From Cryptomeria japonica (lineage: Eukaryota > Streptophyta > Pinopsida > Cupressales > Cupressaceae): a DNA stretch of 64,000 nucleotides. Every line of letters begins with the position of its first letter. The stretch's first letter is position 1. A program made the position numbers and the translations under genes. The notes under the pieces are model-generated. The model searched no databases. It had not been told where the DNA came from and saw only the letters and a list, made by a program, of their open reading frames with translations. This document shows, piece after piece, positions 47,145 through 58,892 of the stretch. Location of the stretch: positions 340,751,370 to 340,815,369 of the forward strand of contig NC_081412.1 in the NCBI RefSeq assembly GCF_030272615.1. Reading direction: 5' to 3'.

Positions 47145-47469
47145 GACAACAATTTTCGTCTTTCCAATGATAACATATGCAAAATAGAAGGAAATGTTCA
47201 ATTTTAACCAATGCAAGCACTATAAATGTTGATTTAGAAAATGAAATTTATAAGTGAAATGTGTTATAAATCAGATTTGAAATTAATGATCCAAATTAAG
47301 CTATCCACAAGTTCAATTTTGAATTGAAAAATTAGGGTTTTAACAAAATTGACCTCTAAATTTTTTTAATTTGCAAGGAATTGAAACTTGTAAATGTAAA
47401 TTTGAATTTGAAATAGAAAAAACACTTGGATTTGAGAACATAAATAAGAATTAAAGAAGATTGGATTTC

Positions 47470-47485
47470 ACATTGGGTTCACCAA
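47470..47485 (-). promoter_or_regulatory. G3 primer-binding site
   Basis: On the minus strand the LTR end ctccaca is followed by ttttggtgaacccaatgtga. It matches the G2 site with two CpG to TpG/CpA changes. Confidence 0.6.
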
Positions 47486-47487
47486 AA

Positions 47488-50400
47488 TGTGGAGGGGAAA
47501 AAGCGAGACCGGGTGACTAGGACCTAATCCCACTTTTGCCAACACATTGGGAATACAAAAGAGCCTAGGGAGATAGCTCACTTTGCATACTTCTTGTGAG
47601 AAAGAGAGAGACAAGGATTATCTCTTAGGTTTTCTATTCCTCTTGTTGTGTATGAAGAAAAGATGTGCAAAATAGGATGTGATTGATCAACTAGACTAGG
47701 AGATAAATAATGAAGTGTACATAAACTGAAATTGCAGAAAATTGCAGATCTGAAACTGAGATACTGAAAGCAGAGAAGGGGGAGGAATTTGAATGTGTAC
47801 CTGGTGTTGAAAAATGAGCCAAACTAACCTAGACAAGAGTGCCACAGTTTGGTCCTATTTTGTCTTATAGGAGGCTGCAACTAAGAGACTGCAAACTGAA
47901 GGTCCTGAGACACCACCCTGCTAAAAATCACCTAAAAGTGGAGGGATCGGGACCCCATGCCCCTATCCTGGGAAAGAACAGGGTGCTACATCCTTGTCTC
48001 TAATGGTTTTAGGGCAGATCTAATGCTTGCAATTGTCCCTGTGTCTTTTGTTGATCCTGAAAGTCTTTCGGGTACCTGTACCTGCAACTGAAAAGAGAGG
48101 GTTTGGGTGGATATGTAGGGTTTTGCCTTAGTCAAACCCTTGTTCTGGTGATTTTCACCTCAAAAAATAGTTGATAATGTATTGAAAATGTGTGTGCTAT
48201 AATCTGGTGTGTATGCAAGATCCTAAATGAGAAAGATAAGAAATTAGAGCTACCCTACGCTTTGGGGAGTAAACCCTAAATGTTTGCAAATATAAATGTA
48301 AATGTAAATGAGAATGCTCTAAATAAAATGTACTAAATTATTTAAAGCATGAATGTAAATGTGAAAATGAGTGTAAAGAAGCTCATACAAAGACATGAAA
48401 ATAACATGAAATCATACCAATCCCCAAGGGAGAGATATAAGCCAATTGATCTCCTATTATTCTTCAATGTATTCAAGGCTCCTAATTGATGATGAATACT
48501 TGATGAATACTTGATGAATTTTGTTGAAGACTCCACATAAGCTTCTCTTTCACTACATAGAAGGCTCCTTGTGATCACTAGCTCTTTTTTCCAAAAACTC
48601 CTTCTTAGATTAGATTAGATGCCTTCAAATGAAGAAAGAGAGCTCTTATGTATGAAACCCTTGTTGGCATTATGTGAACTGATATGAGGACATAATGATA
48701 TTGTATGTTGTCATTGATGTCAATATGTGATATGAAGAGAGAACCGGCATATGTGAGAACCAGTATATATGCCAAAGTAAAGCGGTATATTTGTTCAAGG
48801 TGAACTGGCATGTCAAGGTGAACCGACATGTAGTCATGGGAATCGGCACATGGAAGCATTGTATGACTACCGGTTGGTAGGTAGTTTCCATTTCAGGATT
48901 TTTGGTTGGAGTATCTTAAGCCTGTGTGACTCAATTGGTGATCTTTATGTGATGAAGTTAGCGTGATAATGAAGAATAGATAGTGTTTCCATGTAAGCCT
49001 TGTGCGCGTGAAGGATCTTGCATAAAGAAGAGTGTTCCTATCTACCTCGGGAATGTGCAAAGTCTGTAAATGGTGATAACATGTGATGGATTATCAGCCG
49101 CCATGAAATCGGTGGAAAATGAACAATGGAGAATGTCTTGAGATTGGATCAAGACTATTGCATTCAATACAGTATGATCAACGGTCAGGATTGAACCGTT
49201 TGAATTCCTTAACCTAATAGGTCTAGGGTTTAGGGTTTATGCTACCGACCTGTCTGTTGTCCTATAAGGTTGATGTTGTGATTCTTTCAGAGTTTGTTGG
49301 CAAAAGTTGTGTGTGTGTATCTAAGAGAAGAGATACGTGATTCTTGCCAGACCAGAGGAGAGAAGTCATATCTGCAGAGTGTAAGTGCAGAAGGTGAAGA
49401 GGAGATTAAGCAGATCTACATTAGCATTGAGTGCTATTATCAGGTCATTGATATACCTATTGATCTTTAACTACTTCAACAGTTGTGAAATCCCCTAATA
49501 GGGTAGCCTTAATCGGCTTGTTGAAAATCCTCTAACAGGGTAACTCGAAGCTATTGAGTCATTGATATCCTTTAGCTATTGAGTTCTTGAAATTCTCTAA
49601 CAAGGTACCCTTAACAGGGTTTAACCCTTAACTGGGTATTGTAGCCATCCCTTAACTGGGTGATCCCTAACGGGATCGTTTCCTAACAGAACCTATTGTA
49701 TCTGTCTTTAACTGGACAAGGCTCCTAATAGAGCGGACTTCCAAAGAGTTCAAAAACAAGCTTGTGGGTATTCATCCCTACCATGGTTTTTCCCAGTTGG
49801 GTTTCCACGTGAAAAATATGTGTGTCATGTGCGATGTTATGATTGTTTTCTGATTAAGTGGTGATGCATGTTGATCTTGCTGTAATATGTACATGTTTGA
49901 TGGTAGATTGCTTGTTCATGCATTAGAGTGAAATGGGAATGAAGAGTTAGATTATATGAGAAGATAAGTGTCAACCGGTCTTTGCTCATCTTAGTTACAC
50001 TGGGTTTTGCCAGTTGAACTCTGTTGAAGGACCAGTGCTGCTGTTTGTCTGTCAGTGCATAAGTGTTAGTTGACAAACCGGTTTAAGGTTGAATTTTTGC
50101 CAATACTGATTCACCCCACCCCCTCTCAGTACCGGTTTGGTACTATTCGTTCATCATTAAGTTATCAACCCTAGATCTTAATTTTATCTTTAGGCTGACC
50201 TAGGATTTGAATTTCCCATCAATTTCTTGGGGTTAAGCATTATAATATCATAGAATTATGCTCCCAAAATTTTAGGAAAAATGTCAGGGACCGGGTGCAA
50301 CTTGCACCTGGTCCGACCAACTTTTCACCAAATTTTCAGGGGCGTTAGATATGATGATATTAGAGTGAATCCCAAAGTTATAGTTGATTTTGAGATGTCT

Positions 50401-50681
50401 CTATATGCGAAATCAGGCCTTAAAGGTCAAAATAAGACATAATTTGGGTTTATGATTTAATGATTTATTGGATGAATAAAAAAAAAGGGGGCACACTTAG
50501 GGTAAAGGGCCCAACTTTATAATGTATGAAGTGATGAAATATGAATTAAGATTTAATTAAATTAATTAATTAAATGCTTAAAGGGAAATTACAATGCAAG
50601 ATGCAAACACATTAAGGCAGGTGCTAAACTAAGCATAGAATTGTACCACCCTAGCAAGGGTGTACAATTTATGGCGCTACA
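47488..50681 (-). repeat. G3 5' LTR, split by a solo LTR
   Basis: Reverse complement matches the G2 LTR on both sides of the insertion at 48662-50167. Its net length is about 1.68 kb. The outer end gcgctaca lies beside the TSD ataag. Confidence 0.9.
48662..50167 (+). mobile_element. Solo LTR of the C3 family in the G3 5' LTR
   Basis: 1,506 bp with TG...CA ends and a perfect TSD accct (48657-48661 and 50168-50172). The empty site is seen in the other G3 LTR near 35545-35555. It matches the reverse complement of the C3 LTR (60520-62030), including tgttggcat at the start, tattgtatgttgtcattgat, the ccctaacgggat-type stretch, and gttcatcatt near the end. Short frames inside have no coding support. 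Confidence 0.9.
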
Positions 50682-51877
50682 ATAAGATAAAAATTGATTT
50701 GAGCCTCATGAATTAGTCCTATGGAGAATGTTTTAGGATATGCATGAGAAGGCTGTGAAGATGGTAAGCTAATCTCCATTGGTCTCTCATAGGTTGAGAT
50801 GGCTCCACATGTCCATCAGGCTAGAGCCTTATATTATTATGATCCGAGGATGGCATGTGATGACACTCCACTCCTACATGTTTCCCCTTGATGAATTATG
50901 ATTATTCCTTATTGGATGTATTTATGTCTTGATGATTTATATGCCTCTAAGAGTTTATTCTTGTTGTTTCGTGTGGGTTCTTGCATGAGTGTCCTTGTGT
51001 GGTTAGTCTCTTTGGTTAGAGTGCTAGCTTAGGTCTAGAGTGTGTGTTGGGACCTTGTGTCATGTCCTAGCATGGGGGGTGGTTCCTTTGGTTCCAGATG
51101 GTTGGGTGGTCGGTGCTTTTTAGACATTGGGATGTTCTCTTGGATTCTTCATGCGTGGATGTGGATACTTCTTCGTGATGATTATGGATGTACCTTGTAG
51201 CAGATTTATGTAATGAATATGATGAAATATGTGTAATATTCTTGTATGTAGTAGTTGGAATCTTATAGTAGGAAGAGCTATGCTCATGATGTATTCTATG
51301 TACTTGTAATTGTAAGATGGATTGTAGTTAGATTTGGGGTTATGTTATACATTGTAATGAGACATTGGGGATGTAATTGGATTATTGTAAGGATGTGATC
51401 TATGTATCTTATAATTTAATGGTTATGGTTGAAAAAGAAATGAATTTACATTATGGTTTAAGTGTATTACATTATGGAATGTTTAGAAAGCAAGTTAGAA
51501 TGTAAAGTAACCTTAGAAGAAGAATGTTCAAAGAGTAAGAAATGATTATGTTAGATAAGATTAATTGGATTAGAAAAGTTGGATCATATCTATGCAGTAG
51601 GATTGCATTACCATAAAAAGGAAAATAGCATGTAGATGGGAAATGTTGGTTTAAAAAACATTTGGATTTGATGCATTAAATGAACATAGGAATATGGGTT
51701 GTCTTGCATTTTAAAGTAGGAATGCAATATGCTAGTGGAATGGTATAATGGCATGCATATCATGATGGATAGATAATATGGTAGGCTGCATATCTCATGG
51801 TTAGGAAATTAAATATGATGCAATAACTCAAGATGGAATATGCTTATCTTATGAGTAAGATGTCATTAAGGTAGTTA
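50682..51877. other. Unassigned DNA between G3 and C2
   Basis: No gene is recognised. The sequence is T/G-rich with many tgtatgatg-like strings, similar in style to conifer-type LTRs, and may be the middle part of one LTR that is continued at 58893. Confidence 0.35.
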
Positions 51878-53035
51878 TGATGAATACTAAGAGGGGGGGT
51901 GAATTAGTATGCCAAAAATTACTGTACTTAAACACTTTACTAGACTACCAGTAGACCGGTAAAACAGTTTAGCAAACAAACCGGTTAGCACACATGAAAA
52001 CCAAATAGCAAATAATGCATTCACCCACCGAAGCACAAACACCATAACACAAGAGATTTTGACGTGGAAACCCAAATGGGAAAAACCACGGTGATATGAA
52101 ACTCACAAGTAACTATCTACAAAATAGGAACCAGACCAGTTAAGGTTAGACCGATTAAGGTCATACAATGTTCTTTACCAAAACAGATCCTGTTAGGAAT
52201 CTCAATCTCTGTTAGGAGATAAGTCCGGTTAAAGACTACCTTGCTAGAGGATTTTAGATCCACAGATGTGAACCACCTTGTTAGAGGATTTACAAAAGGC
52301 TTTTGGGCCTACCCGGTTAAGGGCTTTAGACTTGTCGAAGATGTGAGTAATCAACAAGTGAGTGATCTAGCAAATAGCACAGATTGCTTGGTTAGATCCT
52401 TGATAGCTCATTCCTAATGCATTCTAGCATTACTTCAGTCTTCAACACATTCACTCTCTATCTCTTCTCGCAGACCTGAACTTCTCTACTATCTTAACAC
52501 TCACATAAACTCTTCAACCACCTTAAAACCCCAACAACAACCCAAAACCCTAGACATGATGTCCTTATAAAGGAATTTGATTTCATGTCGGTCCAATAGG
52601 ATTACAATACAATTTCCTAGGTTCAATGCATCTAGACATATTTGGTAACATGACACAAAAAGCACCGCCAGAGTGTCAGCACCGCCAAACAATCAGTGGA
52701 TGGTAACTCATCACAAAGTATTACTAGTTCATACAAAATACCGGTTTAAGAGAAATACCGATTGCCGGTTTGACAAAATGAAGACTGGAAAATATGTGTT
52801 GTGCCACTTTGTTCCTTCATACCGCTTGAGATCCTCGAACCACTTGGGGTCTTCATACCACCTCAGATCGGTAAACACTTTCTACAAAACACCGATAGTC
52901 TAAAGACTATAATACGTCATATCGGTTGGAACAAATACCGGTTTGAGCTTTAACTTATACATACAAAAAGTGATCTCAAATCAAGTGTGTGTCCATCAAC
53001 GACAATCACAACATCAATCATCAAAAATGCCAACA
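51878..53035 (-). repeat. C2 3' LTR
   Basis: Plus-strand text begins tgatgaatactaagaggggg and ends aaaatgccaaca. It matches 57762-58887 closely; the main differences are two short insertions near 52136 and 52928. The conserved block is at 52066-52092 in reverse. Confidence 0.9.
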
Positions 53036-53329
53036 ATCTCCCCTTATGGCATTGATGGGAATACTTAAGAAAATTTTGACATCTAAGTGTTTTACAACAA
53101 AAATATGCCATAATCAAATTTACTCCCCCTAAGCATATACACTATCCCTTTTGCAGAAAATACAATGTATACTACTCCTTAACAAAAATAACATGAAACT
53201 ATACATCAAAACATTCAAAATTTATACTTCTCCCCCTTTGCTAGCAATGAGAAAAGTATTGCAGACTAACCCCTATTTCATTAGTATTAAAATAATAAGT
53301 ATTTATGACAGTAAAGAGTAAAACTTGTC
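53036..53329 (-). promoter_or_regulatory. C2 polypurine tract and 3' tail
   Basis: On the plus strand atctccccttatggc follows the LTR end, the reverse of a purine tract, and lies where plus-strand priming is expected. A second reverse purine run (tctccccctttgc) lies at 53230-53242. No coding text is visible to about 53330. Confidence 0.65.
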
Positions 53330-55990
53330 AAAAACTGATTTAAAGTCCTACAAAAATTGCTTCATGGATAAGGACCATGAGTCAAGTAGGGAGGTAGCCA
53401 CCTCTTTCTCTGTCTGCATTAGGGAGACTTGTTCTTCCATGGAATCTATCATGCTCATCTCTTGAGTGACCGTTAGGGCATCAAGATTTAGGTAGCATTT
53501 CTGCAGAATTTGCAGCCTTGGTAGTAGGACCAGTTGAAGTTCCTACAAATTTCATGTCCACTTTCTTATCTCTGCCCCTATTCTTGCAGATTGTAGTTGA
53601 AGCCGGTGAATAGTTTATCCATATGTGGAAAAACAATCATATGGCATCTTGAAGGTGCTAATGAATGACTGCATATCAGATTGCAGTTTGTCCTTTTGAG
53701 TAAGCACATCATCACAGAATAAATTAGGTTGACAAATCTTGCTGAGTAGAAGATTGCCCTCATTCATTGCATCTCTAATGGCCTTTTGTGCCTTCTGGAG
53801 ATTAGACCGGAGCTCTGTTAGCTTTCTCACCAGGGAAGTGTCTAGAGCCTTTTGATGTTCCTTCTTGGCATTTGCTTTTGCAACCTCTTCCAGGCTTTGT
53901 ACTTGGTCTTCTACAACTGAGCATAGGAGCTTCAATTGTGCAAGTGAGGAATTGGTACTCGGAAGGTTCATACCGGGTATCAAACTAGTAAGTGTTTCCA
54001 CCGCAGTTAGGATAACATCTTCCTCCTTTTTTCCTCCTTAGAGCATCCAATCTCTCTTGAGCAAGCTTAATGCTCTACAACAACTCCAATTCATTTGCAG
54101 ACTGGAGGTCAATAGGACTGGTAATTGCAGCCGGTTTAGCCTGACTACCGATTGCCATTGGAGTCTCCACCTATGTGCTCTTTTCCACTACTTCCTTGTC
54201 CTTGGCTTTTTGCCGATCTTCTTGAGCCTTCCTTTGCTCCTCTTCTTCTTTCTTTCTTTTCTCTTCTTATTGTCTCTTTTCTTCATCTTTTCACTTCTTC
54301 TCTTCTTCATCCTTCTTCTTCTCCTCTTCCTTCTTCCTCTTTTCCTCTTCCTGTTTCTTCTCTTCCTCTTTCCATTTCTCCTCTTCTTTCTTTTCCTCTT
54401 CCTTCTTCTTCCTCTCTTCCTCTTGTTTCTTATTTTCCTCTTATTTTCTCTTCTTCTCCTCTTCTTTTCTTTTATCCTCTTCCTCTTTCTTCTTTTTCTC
54501 CTCTTCTTTTCTTTTATCCTCTTCCTCTTTCTTCTTTTTCTCCTCTTTTCTCTTATCTGCTTCCTCTTTCCTCTTTTTCTCTTCTTTTCTCTTATCCTCT
54601 TCATCTGCTTGTTTATTCTTTTCAGCTTCTTGTTGCTTCTTTTCTTCTTCTGCTTTCTTTTCCTATCCTGTTCCTTCTGATGGTGTATCCTGAGTAACAT
54701 TTTCACCATCTAAGGCGTCAACATCAATGTGGTCCATTTGTTCTATGACCGGTTCTTCTTCACTATTATACATCTCATCTGGTTTGCTAGTTTCTGGTTC
54801 TTGCTCAGTTTTTCTATTGGCTTCAGCCACTTGATGCATCTTAAGAGCTTCTTGAGCATGATTATGTGTATCTTTGATGACTTCATTAACCTTTCCTTCC
54901 AGTAATAGGAGTCTTCTTCTTCTAATGAAGAAGAGGCCTTTGTATTTATTCATAATTTCGAAAAGTTCTGAATTTGATACATCAGAAAAATGTTGAGAGA
55001 ATATTTCCTCCCTCATTTCATGTTCCTTTTCTATGGCAATGCGCCATTTATTGTCTAAAGAATTATACAAAGAATCTTTTGTCTCGGATCTAATTTCTGA
55101 AGGCGACCGATCATTAACACACAAATACTTAATGATTTCCTGTTCAACTACTTCCAGATAGCCAGTTCCAACTACTTGTAGACTTTCCTTGATTTGTTTT
55201 GTTACCGGTTGGTCGACAGACCACTGAATGTCACCTACTCCTAGAAAGTAGCCTTGAAAGTAAAAGAACAACCCAACCAGTAGTTGTCTGAACTTGAATC
55301 TCAGTGCATTGTCCTGTTTGATCGACTTAAGATTCAACATAAGTTGTCTTTGCATACAAGTGCACAGATCAAACGATGCATCCTCCTTGATAATCCTGTA
55401 AGTGGCATTTACCGCTGCAGCAGAGACAGAATTACTTTTGCTAGCAGAGAACGTTCGATAACCTATCACCATGCAGACATACTTGACTAGATCATCTTTG
55501 ATTGAGTTGACGGTCATACCACATGAGTCACTCACTGAACTGGTGAGCTTGGACATTTCATTCTTGCTAACCTTCCTCAGGGTTGGCACTTCCCCTGTAT
55601 TGCAGAAATTGGTGATGGTATGAATCGCTCCCTGTGTGATATCATGCATCCGCTCGAGGTACATCTTATCACCGTGTACCCTACTTAGAATAATGCAAAT
55701 GTGATCATCCAAAAATTCTTCAAGAAAGTAAACTACATTTGGAGTTTCTTCTTTTCTAGAATGCTGAATTTTGGTTTAATCTTCTTATCCTTTTCGTAGA
55801 ATAAGCTCAGTTGGGACTGGATTACAAGAGACCCTAGGTCTTCGATTTTGTAGTCTATGTAATCAAAAATCCCTTCTTCTACTATAACACCAACCGATAC
55901 TTGAGACAGGGCATTATATTTTGACTTTCGCTTAATGAAGTCCATAGAATCAACAGTTGCACTAGAGCTATCATGAGATGCGGAAGCCAT
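53330..55990 (-). pseudogene. C2 ORF2: unrecognised protein with Glu/Lys-rich coiled coil
   Basis: I do not recognise this protein. It starts at MASASHDSSSATVDSMDF (55990) and runs about 880 codons. A frame change near 55745 joins the first 80 codons to the 349-codon open part at 55712-54663. That part is mostly helical and mixed-charge, with a hydrophobic stretch LLVGLFFYFQGYFLGVG near 55280-55230 that could span a membrane or be a buried helix. From 54660 to about 54190 follows a Glu/Lys/Arg tract, predicted as a long charged helix. The C-terminal part (54001-53615 and beyond) is again helical, with an EEVAKANAKKEHQK string. Three or more stops break it. An env-like role, known in SIRE elements with coiled coils, is only a guess. 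Confidence 0.6.
54190..54662 (-). repeat. Purine/pyrimidine-asymmetric tract in C2 ORF2
   Basis: Almost pure pyrimidine on the plus strand, built from ttcttcctctttt- and cttcttctcctcttc-type strings, with an imperfect repeat of about 54 bases (for example 54455-54510 and 54509-54564). It encodes the Glu/Lys/Arg tract on the minus strand in the ORF2 frame. Confidence 0.8.
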
Positions 55991-56508
55991 GATAAATGAA
56001 GAATTGTGAAAAATACCTTTGCAGATTGAAGTTTAGGGCTTCGCAATTTGAACATCGCTTCACACTCCTTCGGTTGCAAAGATACTGCTTTGCGTTCTAC
56101 ACTCTTCCAATAGATGTTTGCTTCATATTCTTCTTCGGGAATTTGATAAATTCTTTGATTCGTAGTGTAAATTGCTTTCCTTTGCTCTGCACTTGAAAAA
56201 CTTCTTTGCTCTAAAAATGATAAGTGAGAAGTGATTTGAAAATTCCTTTTAAACAGGTTCTCCACCTACAATAATAAATGCTCCAATATTAGGGCGTAAA
56301 CCCTAATTTTCCTTTTACCATTTCCGGTCTTCTGCCGACTGGCAGGTATCTCATATCGGTTAAGGTCTTTTATCGGTGTAAACCGGGTGTTCGAAGTATT
56401 TCTCCATTTTCTCCCCCTAAACTTTTCTGATGCTTAGTTTGTCGGTTCTGTGATTTCCACACTAGGTGCAGTAACCGGTTCTTCTTGCAACACTGCTAGT
56501 TTCTTTTT
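55991..56508 (-). promoter_or_regulatory. C2 spacer with possible internal promoter
   Basis: Lies between gag and ORF2. On the minus strand a TATA-like gtttaaaaggaatt occurs at about 56257-56244, followed by a leader that ends just before the ORF2 Met. A competing 127-codon frame (56265-55882) overlaps the ORF2 start in another frame and is not favoured. The promoter role is inferred from position alone. Confidence 0.35.
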
Positions 56509-57711
56509 CTAGGTTTTGTTCATATCCACTTGAACAGTTTCAATATCAATCTTTCCTTTCAGAGTGACCAGTATGTCATCCGATATGTTCTTTCTTGTTG
56601 TACAAAATCTGGCAATGTGACCCAGTTTGTTGCAATGATAGCAGACCATTCCAGGTGCTCTCCAAGGTCCATTATTCATGTTACCATTCTTCCTCCTGCA
56701 TGTTGCAGCAGTGTGACCATGACAATGACAGATCAAACAATTTTCTCTCCATCCAGTTGCCACTTGATAGCCACCACTTCCTGACTGATGATTAAAGGCA
56801 TTGAACCAATTGTGATTCTGGTTCACAAAAGGTTCCGGACCAACTCCTTGAGTCGTCTGAGGATATCTTCCAATGTTGTTCATAACAGACCTGCATTTAG
56901 ATGCTCTATGCCCAAACTTGTTGCATGCATAACAATTACCATTGAACTTATTGGATCCAGGTACATTGTTTATAAAGTAAGGAAAATTATTGTAGGCTTT
57001 TCTCCTACACACATTGGTAGTATGTCCTTCTTTAAGACAGTTAAAGAAAACAGGTTTAAACTTTTGCTTACCTTTATCCTTTGATGTCAGTTGTTTCTTC
57101 GATGCTTCAGCACTAGCACCAGAGGTCTCACCTTCCTCATGACCAGGGTAACCAAGTCCATCAGTATTCTTGATAGGTTTGGCCAATTCAAGCTTTTTCT
57201 CTAGCTTAATAGTACTCTTGTTGAACTTAGCAAGTATTTCCTTTGACTCAGAGAGTTCTTTGGAAATAGCAGCATTTTTTTCCATCAAGTTTGCATTCTT
57301 GGAGATGGCTATGTTCAATTCTCCTTGCATGTCTTCCTTTTCCCCTTTGCTCACATGGAGTTGAGCACTTAGGGCACTGATCTCTTACTTTAGCTTGGAG
57401 ATTTCATGATCTTTGTCTTTTACCAGATCTTCAGCTTTCCTCTGGTTCTCAAGCTCTTGGCACATTCGAATAGTCAGTCCTTCCAACTCTTTTCTCAAGT
57501 TGGAATGGGATTCATTCAACTTTTCTACTTCTTGAATTACAACTTCCATGTCCACTTCATCAGAAGAACTATTTTCAAATAGCTCCATCAGTTTTTCAGC
57601 ATGTTCTCTCCTTTTTGCCTGAGAGGCCTTATATTTGACCATAAGATCATCATAGGCTTGCTCAGACTGAGTGAGGCGATGGGTAGGTTCCCTCATAGTG
57701 CATTCCCCCAT
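56509..57711 (-). pseudogene. gag: C2 gag, coiled coil and four zinc knuckles
   Basis: The first Met inside the element is at 57711 (MGECTMREPTHRL), 50 bases after the primer-binding site. The frame runs 400 codons to 56509 with one nonsense codon at 57385. The N-terminal half is a coiled coil with repeated EVEKLNESHSNLRKELEGL-type heptads. The C-terminal half has four CCHC knuckles: the first has lost its first Cys (FFNCLKEGHTTNVC), the others are complete (CYACNKFGHRASKC, CLICHCHGHTAATC, CYHCNKLGHIARFC). No copia capsid core is seen before the coiled coil, so this is a gag that lacks its usual N-terminal half. Confidence 0.8.
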
Positions 57712-57747
57712 ATCTCTTTCCAAGTGGTTAGACTTATAGAAAGGTTG

Positions 57748-57761
57748 GCTCTGATACCAAT
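57748..57761 (-). promoter_or_regulatory. C2 primer-binding site (initiator tRNA-Met)
   Basis: Plus strand gctctgataccaat is the reverse of attggtatcagagc and abuts the 5' LTR. Confidence 0.85.
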
Positions 57762-58887
57762 TGATGAATACTAAGAGGGGGGGTGAATTAGTATGCCAAA
57801 AATTATTGTACTTAAACACTTTACTAGACTACCAGTAAACTGGTAAAACGGTTTAGCAAACAAACCGGTTAGCACACATGCAAACCAAATAGCAAATAAT
57901 GCATTCACCCACAGAAGCACAAACACCATAACACAAGATATTTTGATGTGGAAACCCAAATGGGAAAAACCACGGTGAGATGAAACTCACAAGTAACTAT
58001 CTACAGAATAGGAACCAAACCGGTTAAGGTCATACAATGTTCTTTACCAGAACAGATCCTGTTAGGAATCTCAATCTCTGTTAGGAGATAAGTCTGGTTA
58101 AAGACTACCTTGCTAGAGGATTTTAAATCCACAAATGTGAACCACCTTGTTAGAGGATTTACAAAAGGCTTTTGGGCCTACCCGGTTAAGGGCTTTAGAC
58201 TTGTCAAAGATGTGAGTAATCAACAAGTGAGTGATCTAGCAAATAGCACAGATTGCTTGGATAGATCCTTGATAGCTCGTTCCTAATGCATTCCAGCATT
58301 ACTTCAGTCTTCAACACATTCACTCTCTGCCTCTTCTCGCAGATCTGAACTTCTCTACTATCTTAACACTCACAGAAACTCTTCAACCACCTTAAAACCC
58401 CAGCAACAACCTAAAACCCTAGACATGATGTCCTTATAAAGGAATCTGATTTCATGTCGGTCCAATAGGATTACAATACAATTTCCTAGGTTCAATGCAT
58501 CTAGACATATTTGGTAACACGACACAAAAAGCATCGCCAGAGTGTCAGCACCACCAAACAATTGGTGGATGGTAACTCATCACAAAGTATTACCGGTTCA
58601 TACAAAATACTGGTTTAAGCAAAATATCGGTTGCCAGTTTGACAAAAAGAAGACTAGGAAATATGAGTTGTGTCACTTCGTTCCTTCGTACCACTTGAGA
58701 TCCTTGAACCGCTTGGGGTCTTCATACTGCGTCAGATCGGTAAACACTTTCTGCAAAACACCGATAGTCTAAAGACTATAATATGTCATATCGGTTGAGC
58801 TTTAACTTATACATACAAAAAGTGATCTAAAATCAAGTGTGTGTCCATCAATGATGATCACAGAATCAATCATCAAAAATGCCAACA
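57762..58887 (-). repeat. C2 5' LTR
   Basis: Matches 51878-53035 with few differences and ends aaaaatgccaaca beside the TSD agtta. Frames inside, such as 58542-58772, also occur in the other copy but start within LTR sequence and are not counted. Confidence 0.9.
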
Positions 58888-58892
58888 AGTTA

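Larger units (their letters stand above)
34421..50681 (-). mobile_element. G3: second copy of the non-autonomous gypsy family
   Basis: Minus-strand element with LTRs at 34421-36063 (3') and 47488-50681 (5'), and a perfect TSD ataag at 34416-34420 and 50682-50686. Primer-binding site, broken ORF, 3' noncoding region and polypurine tract appear in the same order and spacing as in G2. The internal region is 4.70 kb after subtracting C1. Two later insertions are present: C1 in the ORF and a solo LTR in the 5' LTR. As in G2, no pol or capsid is found. Confidence 0.9.
51878..58887 (-). mobile_element. C2: pol-less copia-type element
   Basis: 7,010 bp with a perfect TSD agtta (51873-51877 and 58888-58892). 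LTRs at 51878-53035 (3') and 57762-58887 (5') flank an initiator-Met primer site, a gag C-terminal half, a large second ORF of unknown function, and a polypurine tract. The 4.7-kb interior contains no protease, integrase, reverse transcriptase or RNase H signature in any frame I read. The LTRs share several blocks with C1 and C3, so a SIRE-like autonomous relative could have mobilised it. Confidence 0.9.

Noticed and set aside
54057-54709. Three long overlapping frames: Leu/Phe-rich, Ser/Pro-rich and Arg/Lys-rich proteins
   Set aside because: They are other-frame readings of the pyrimidine tract in C2 ORF2. The frame continuous with the preceding ORF2 part gives the Glu/Lys tract, so the others are composition effects.
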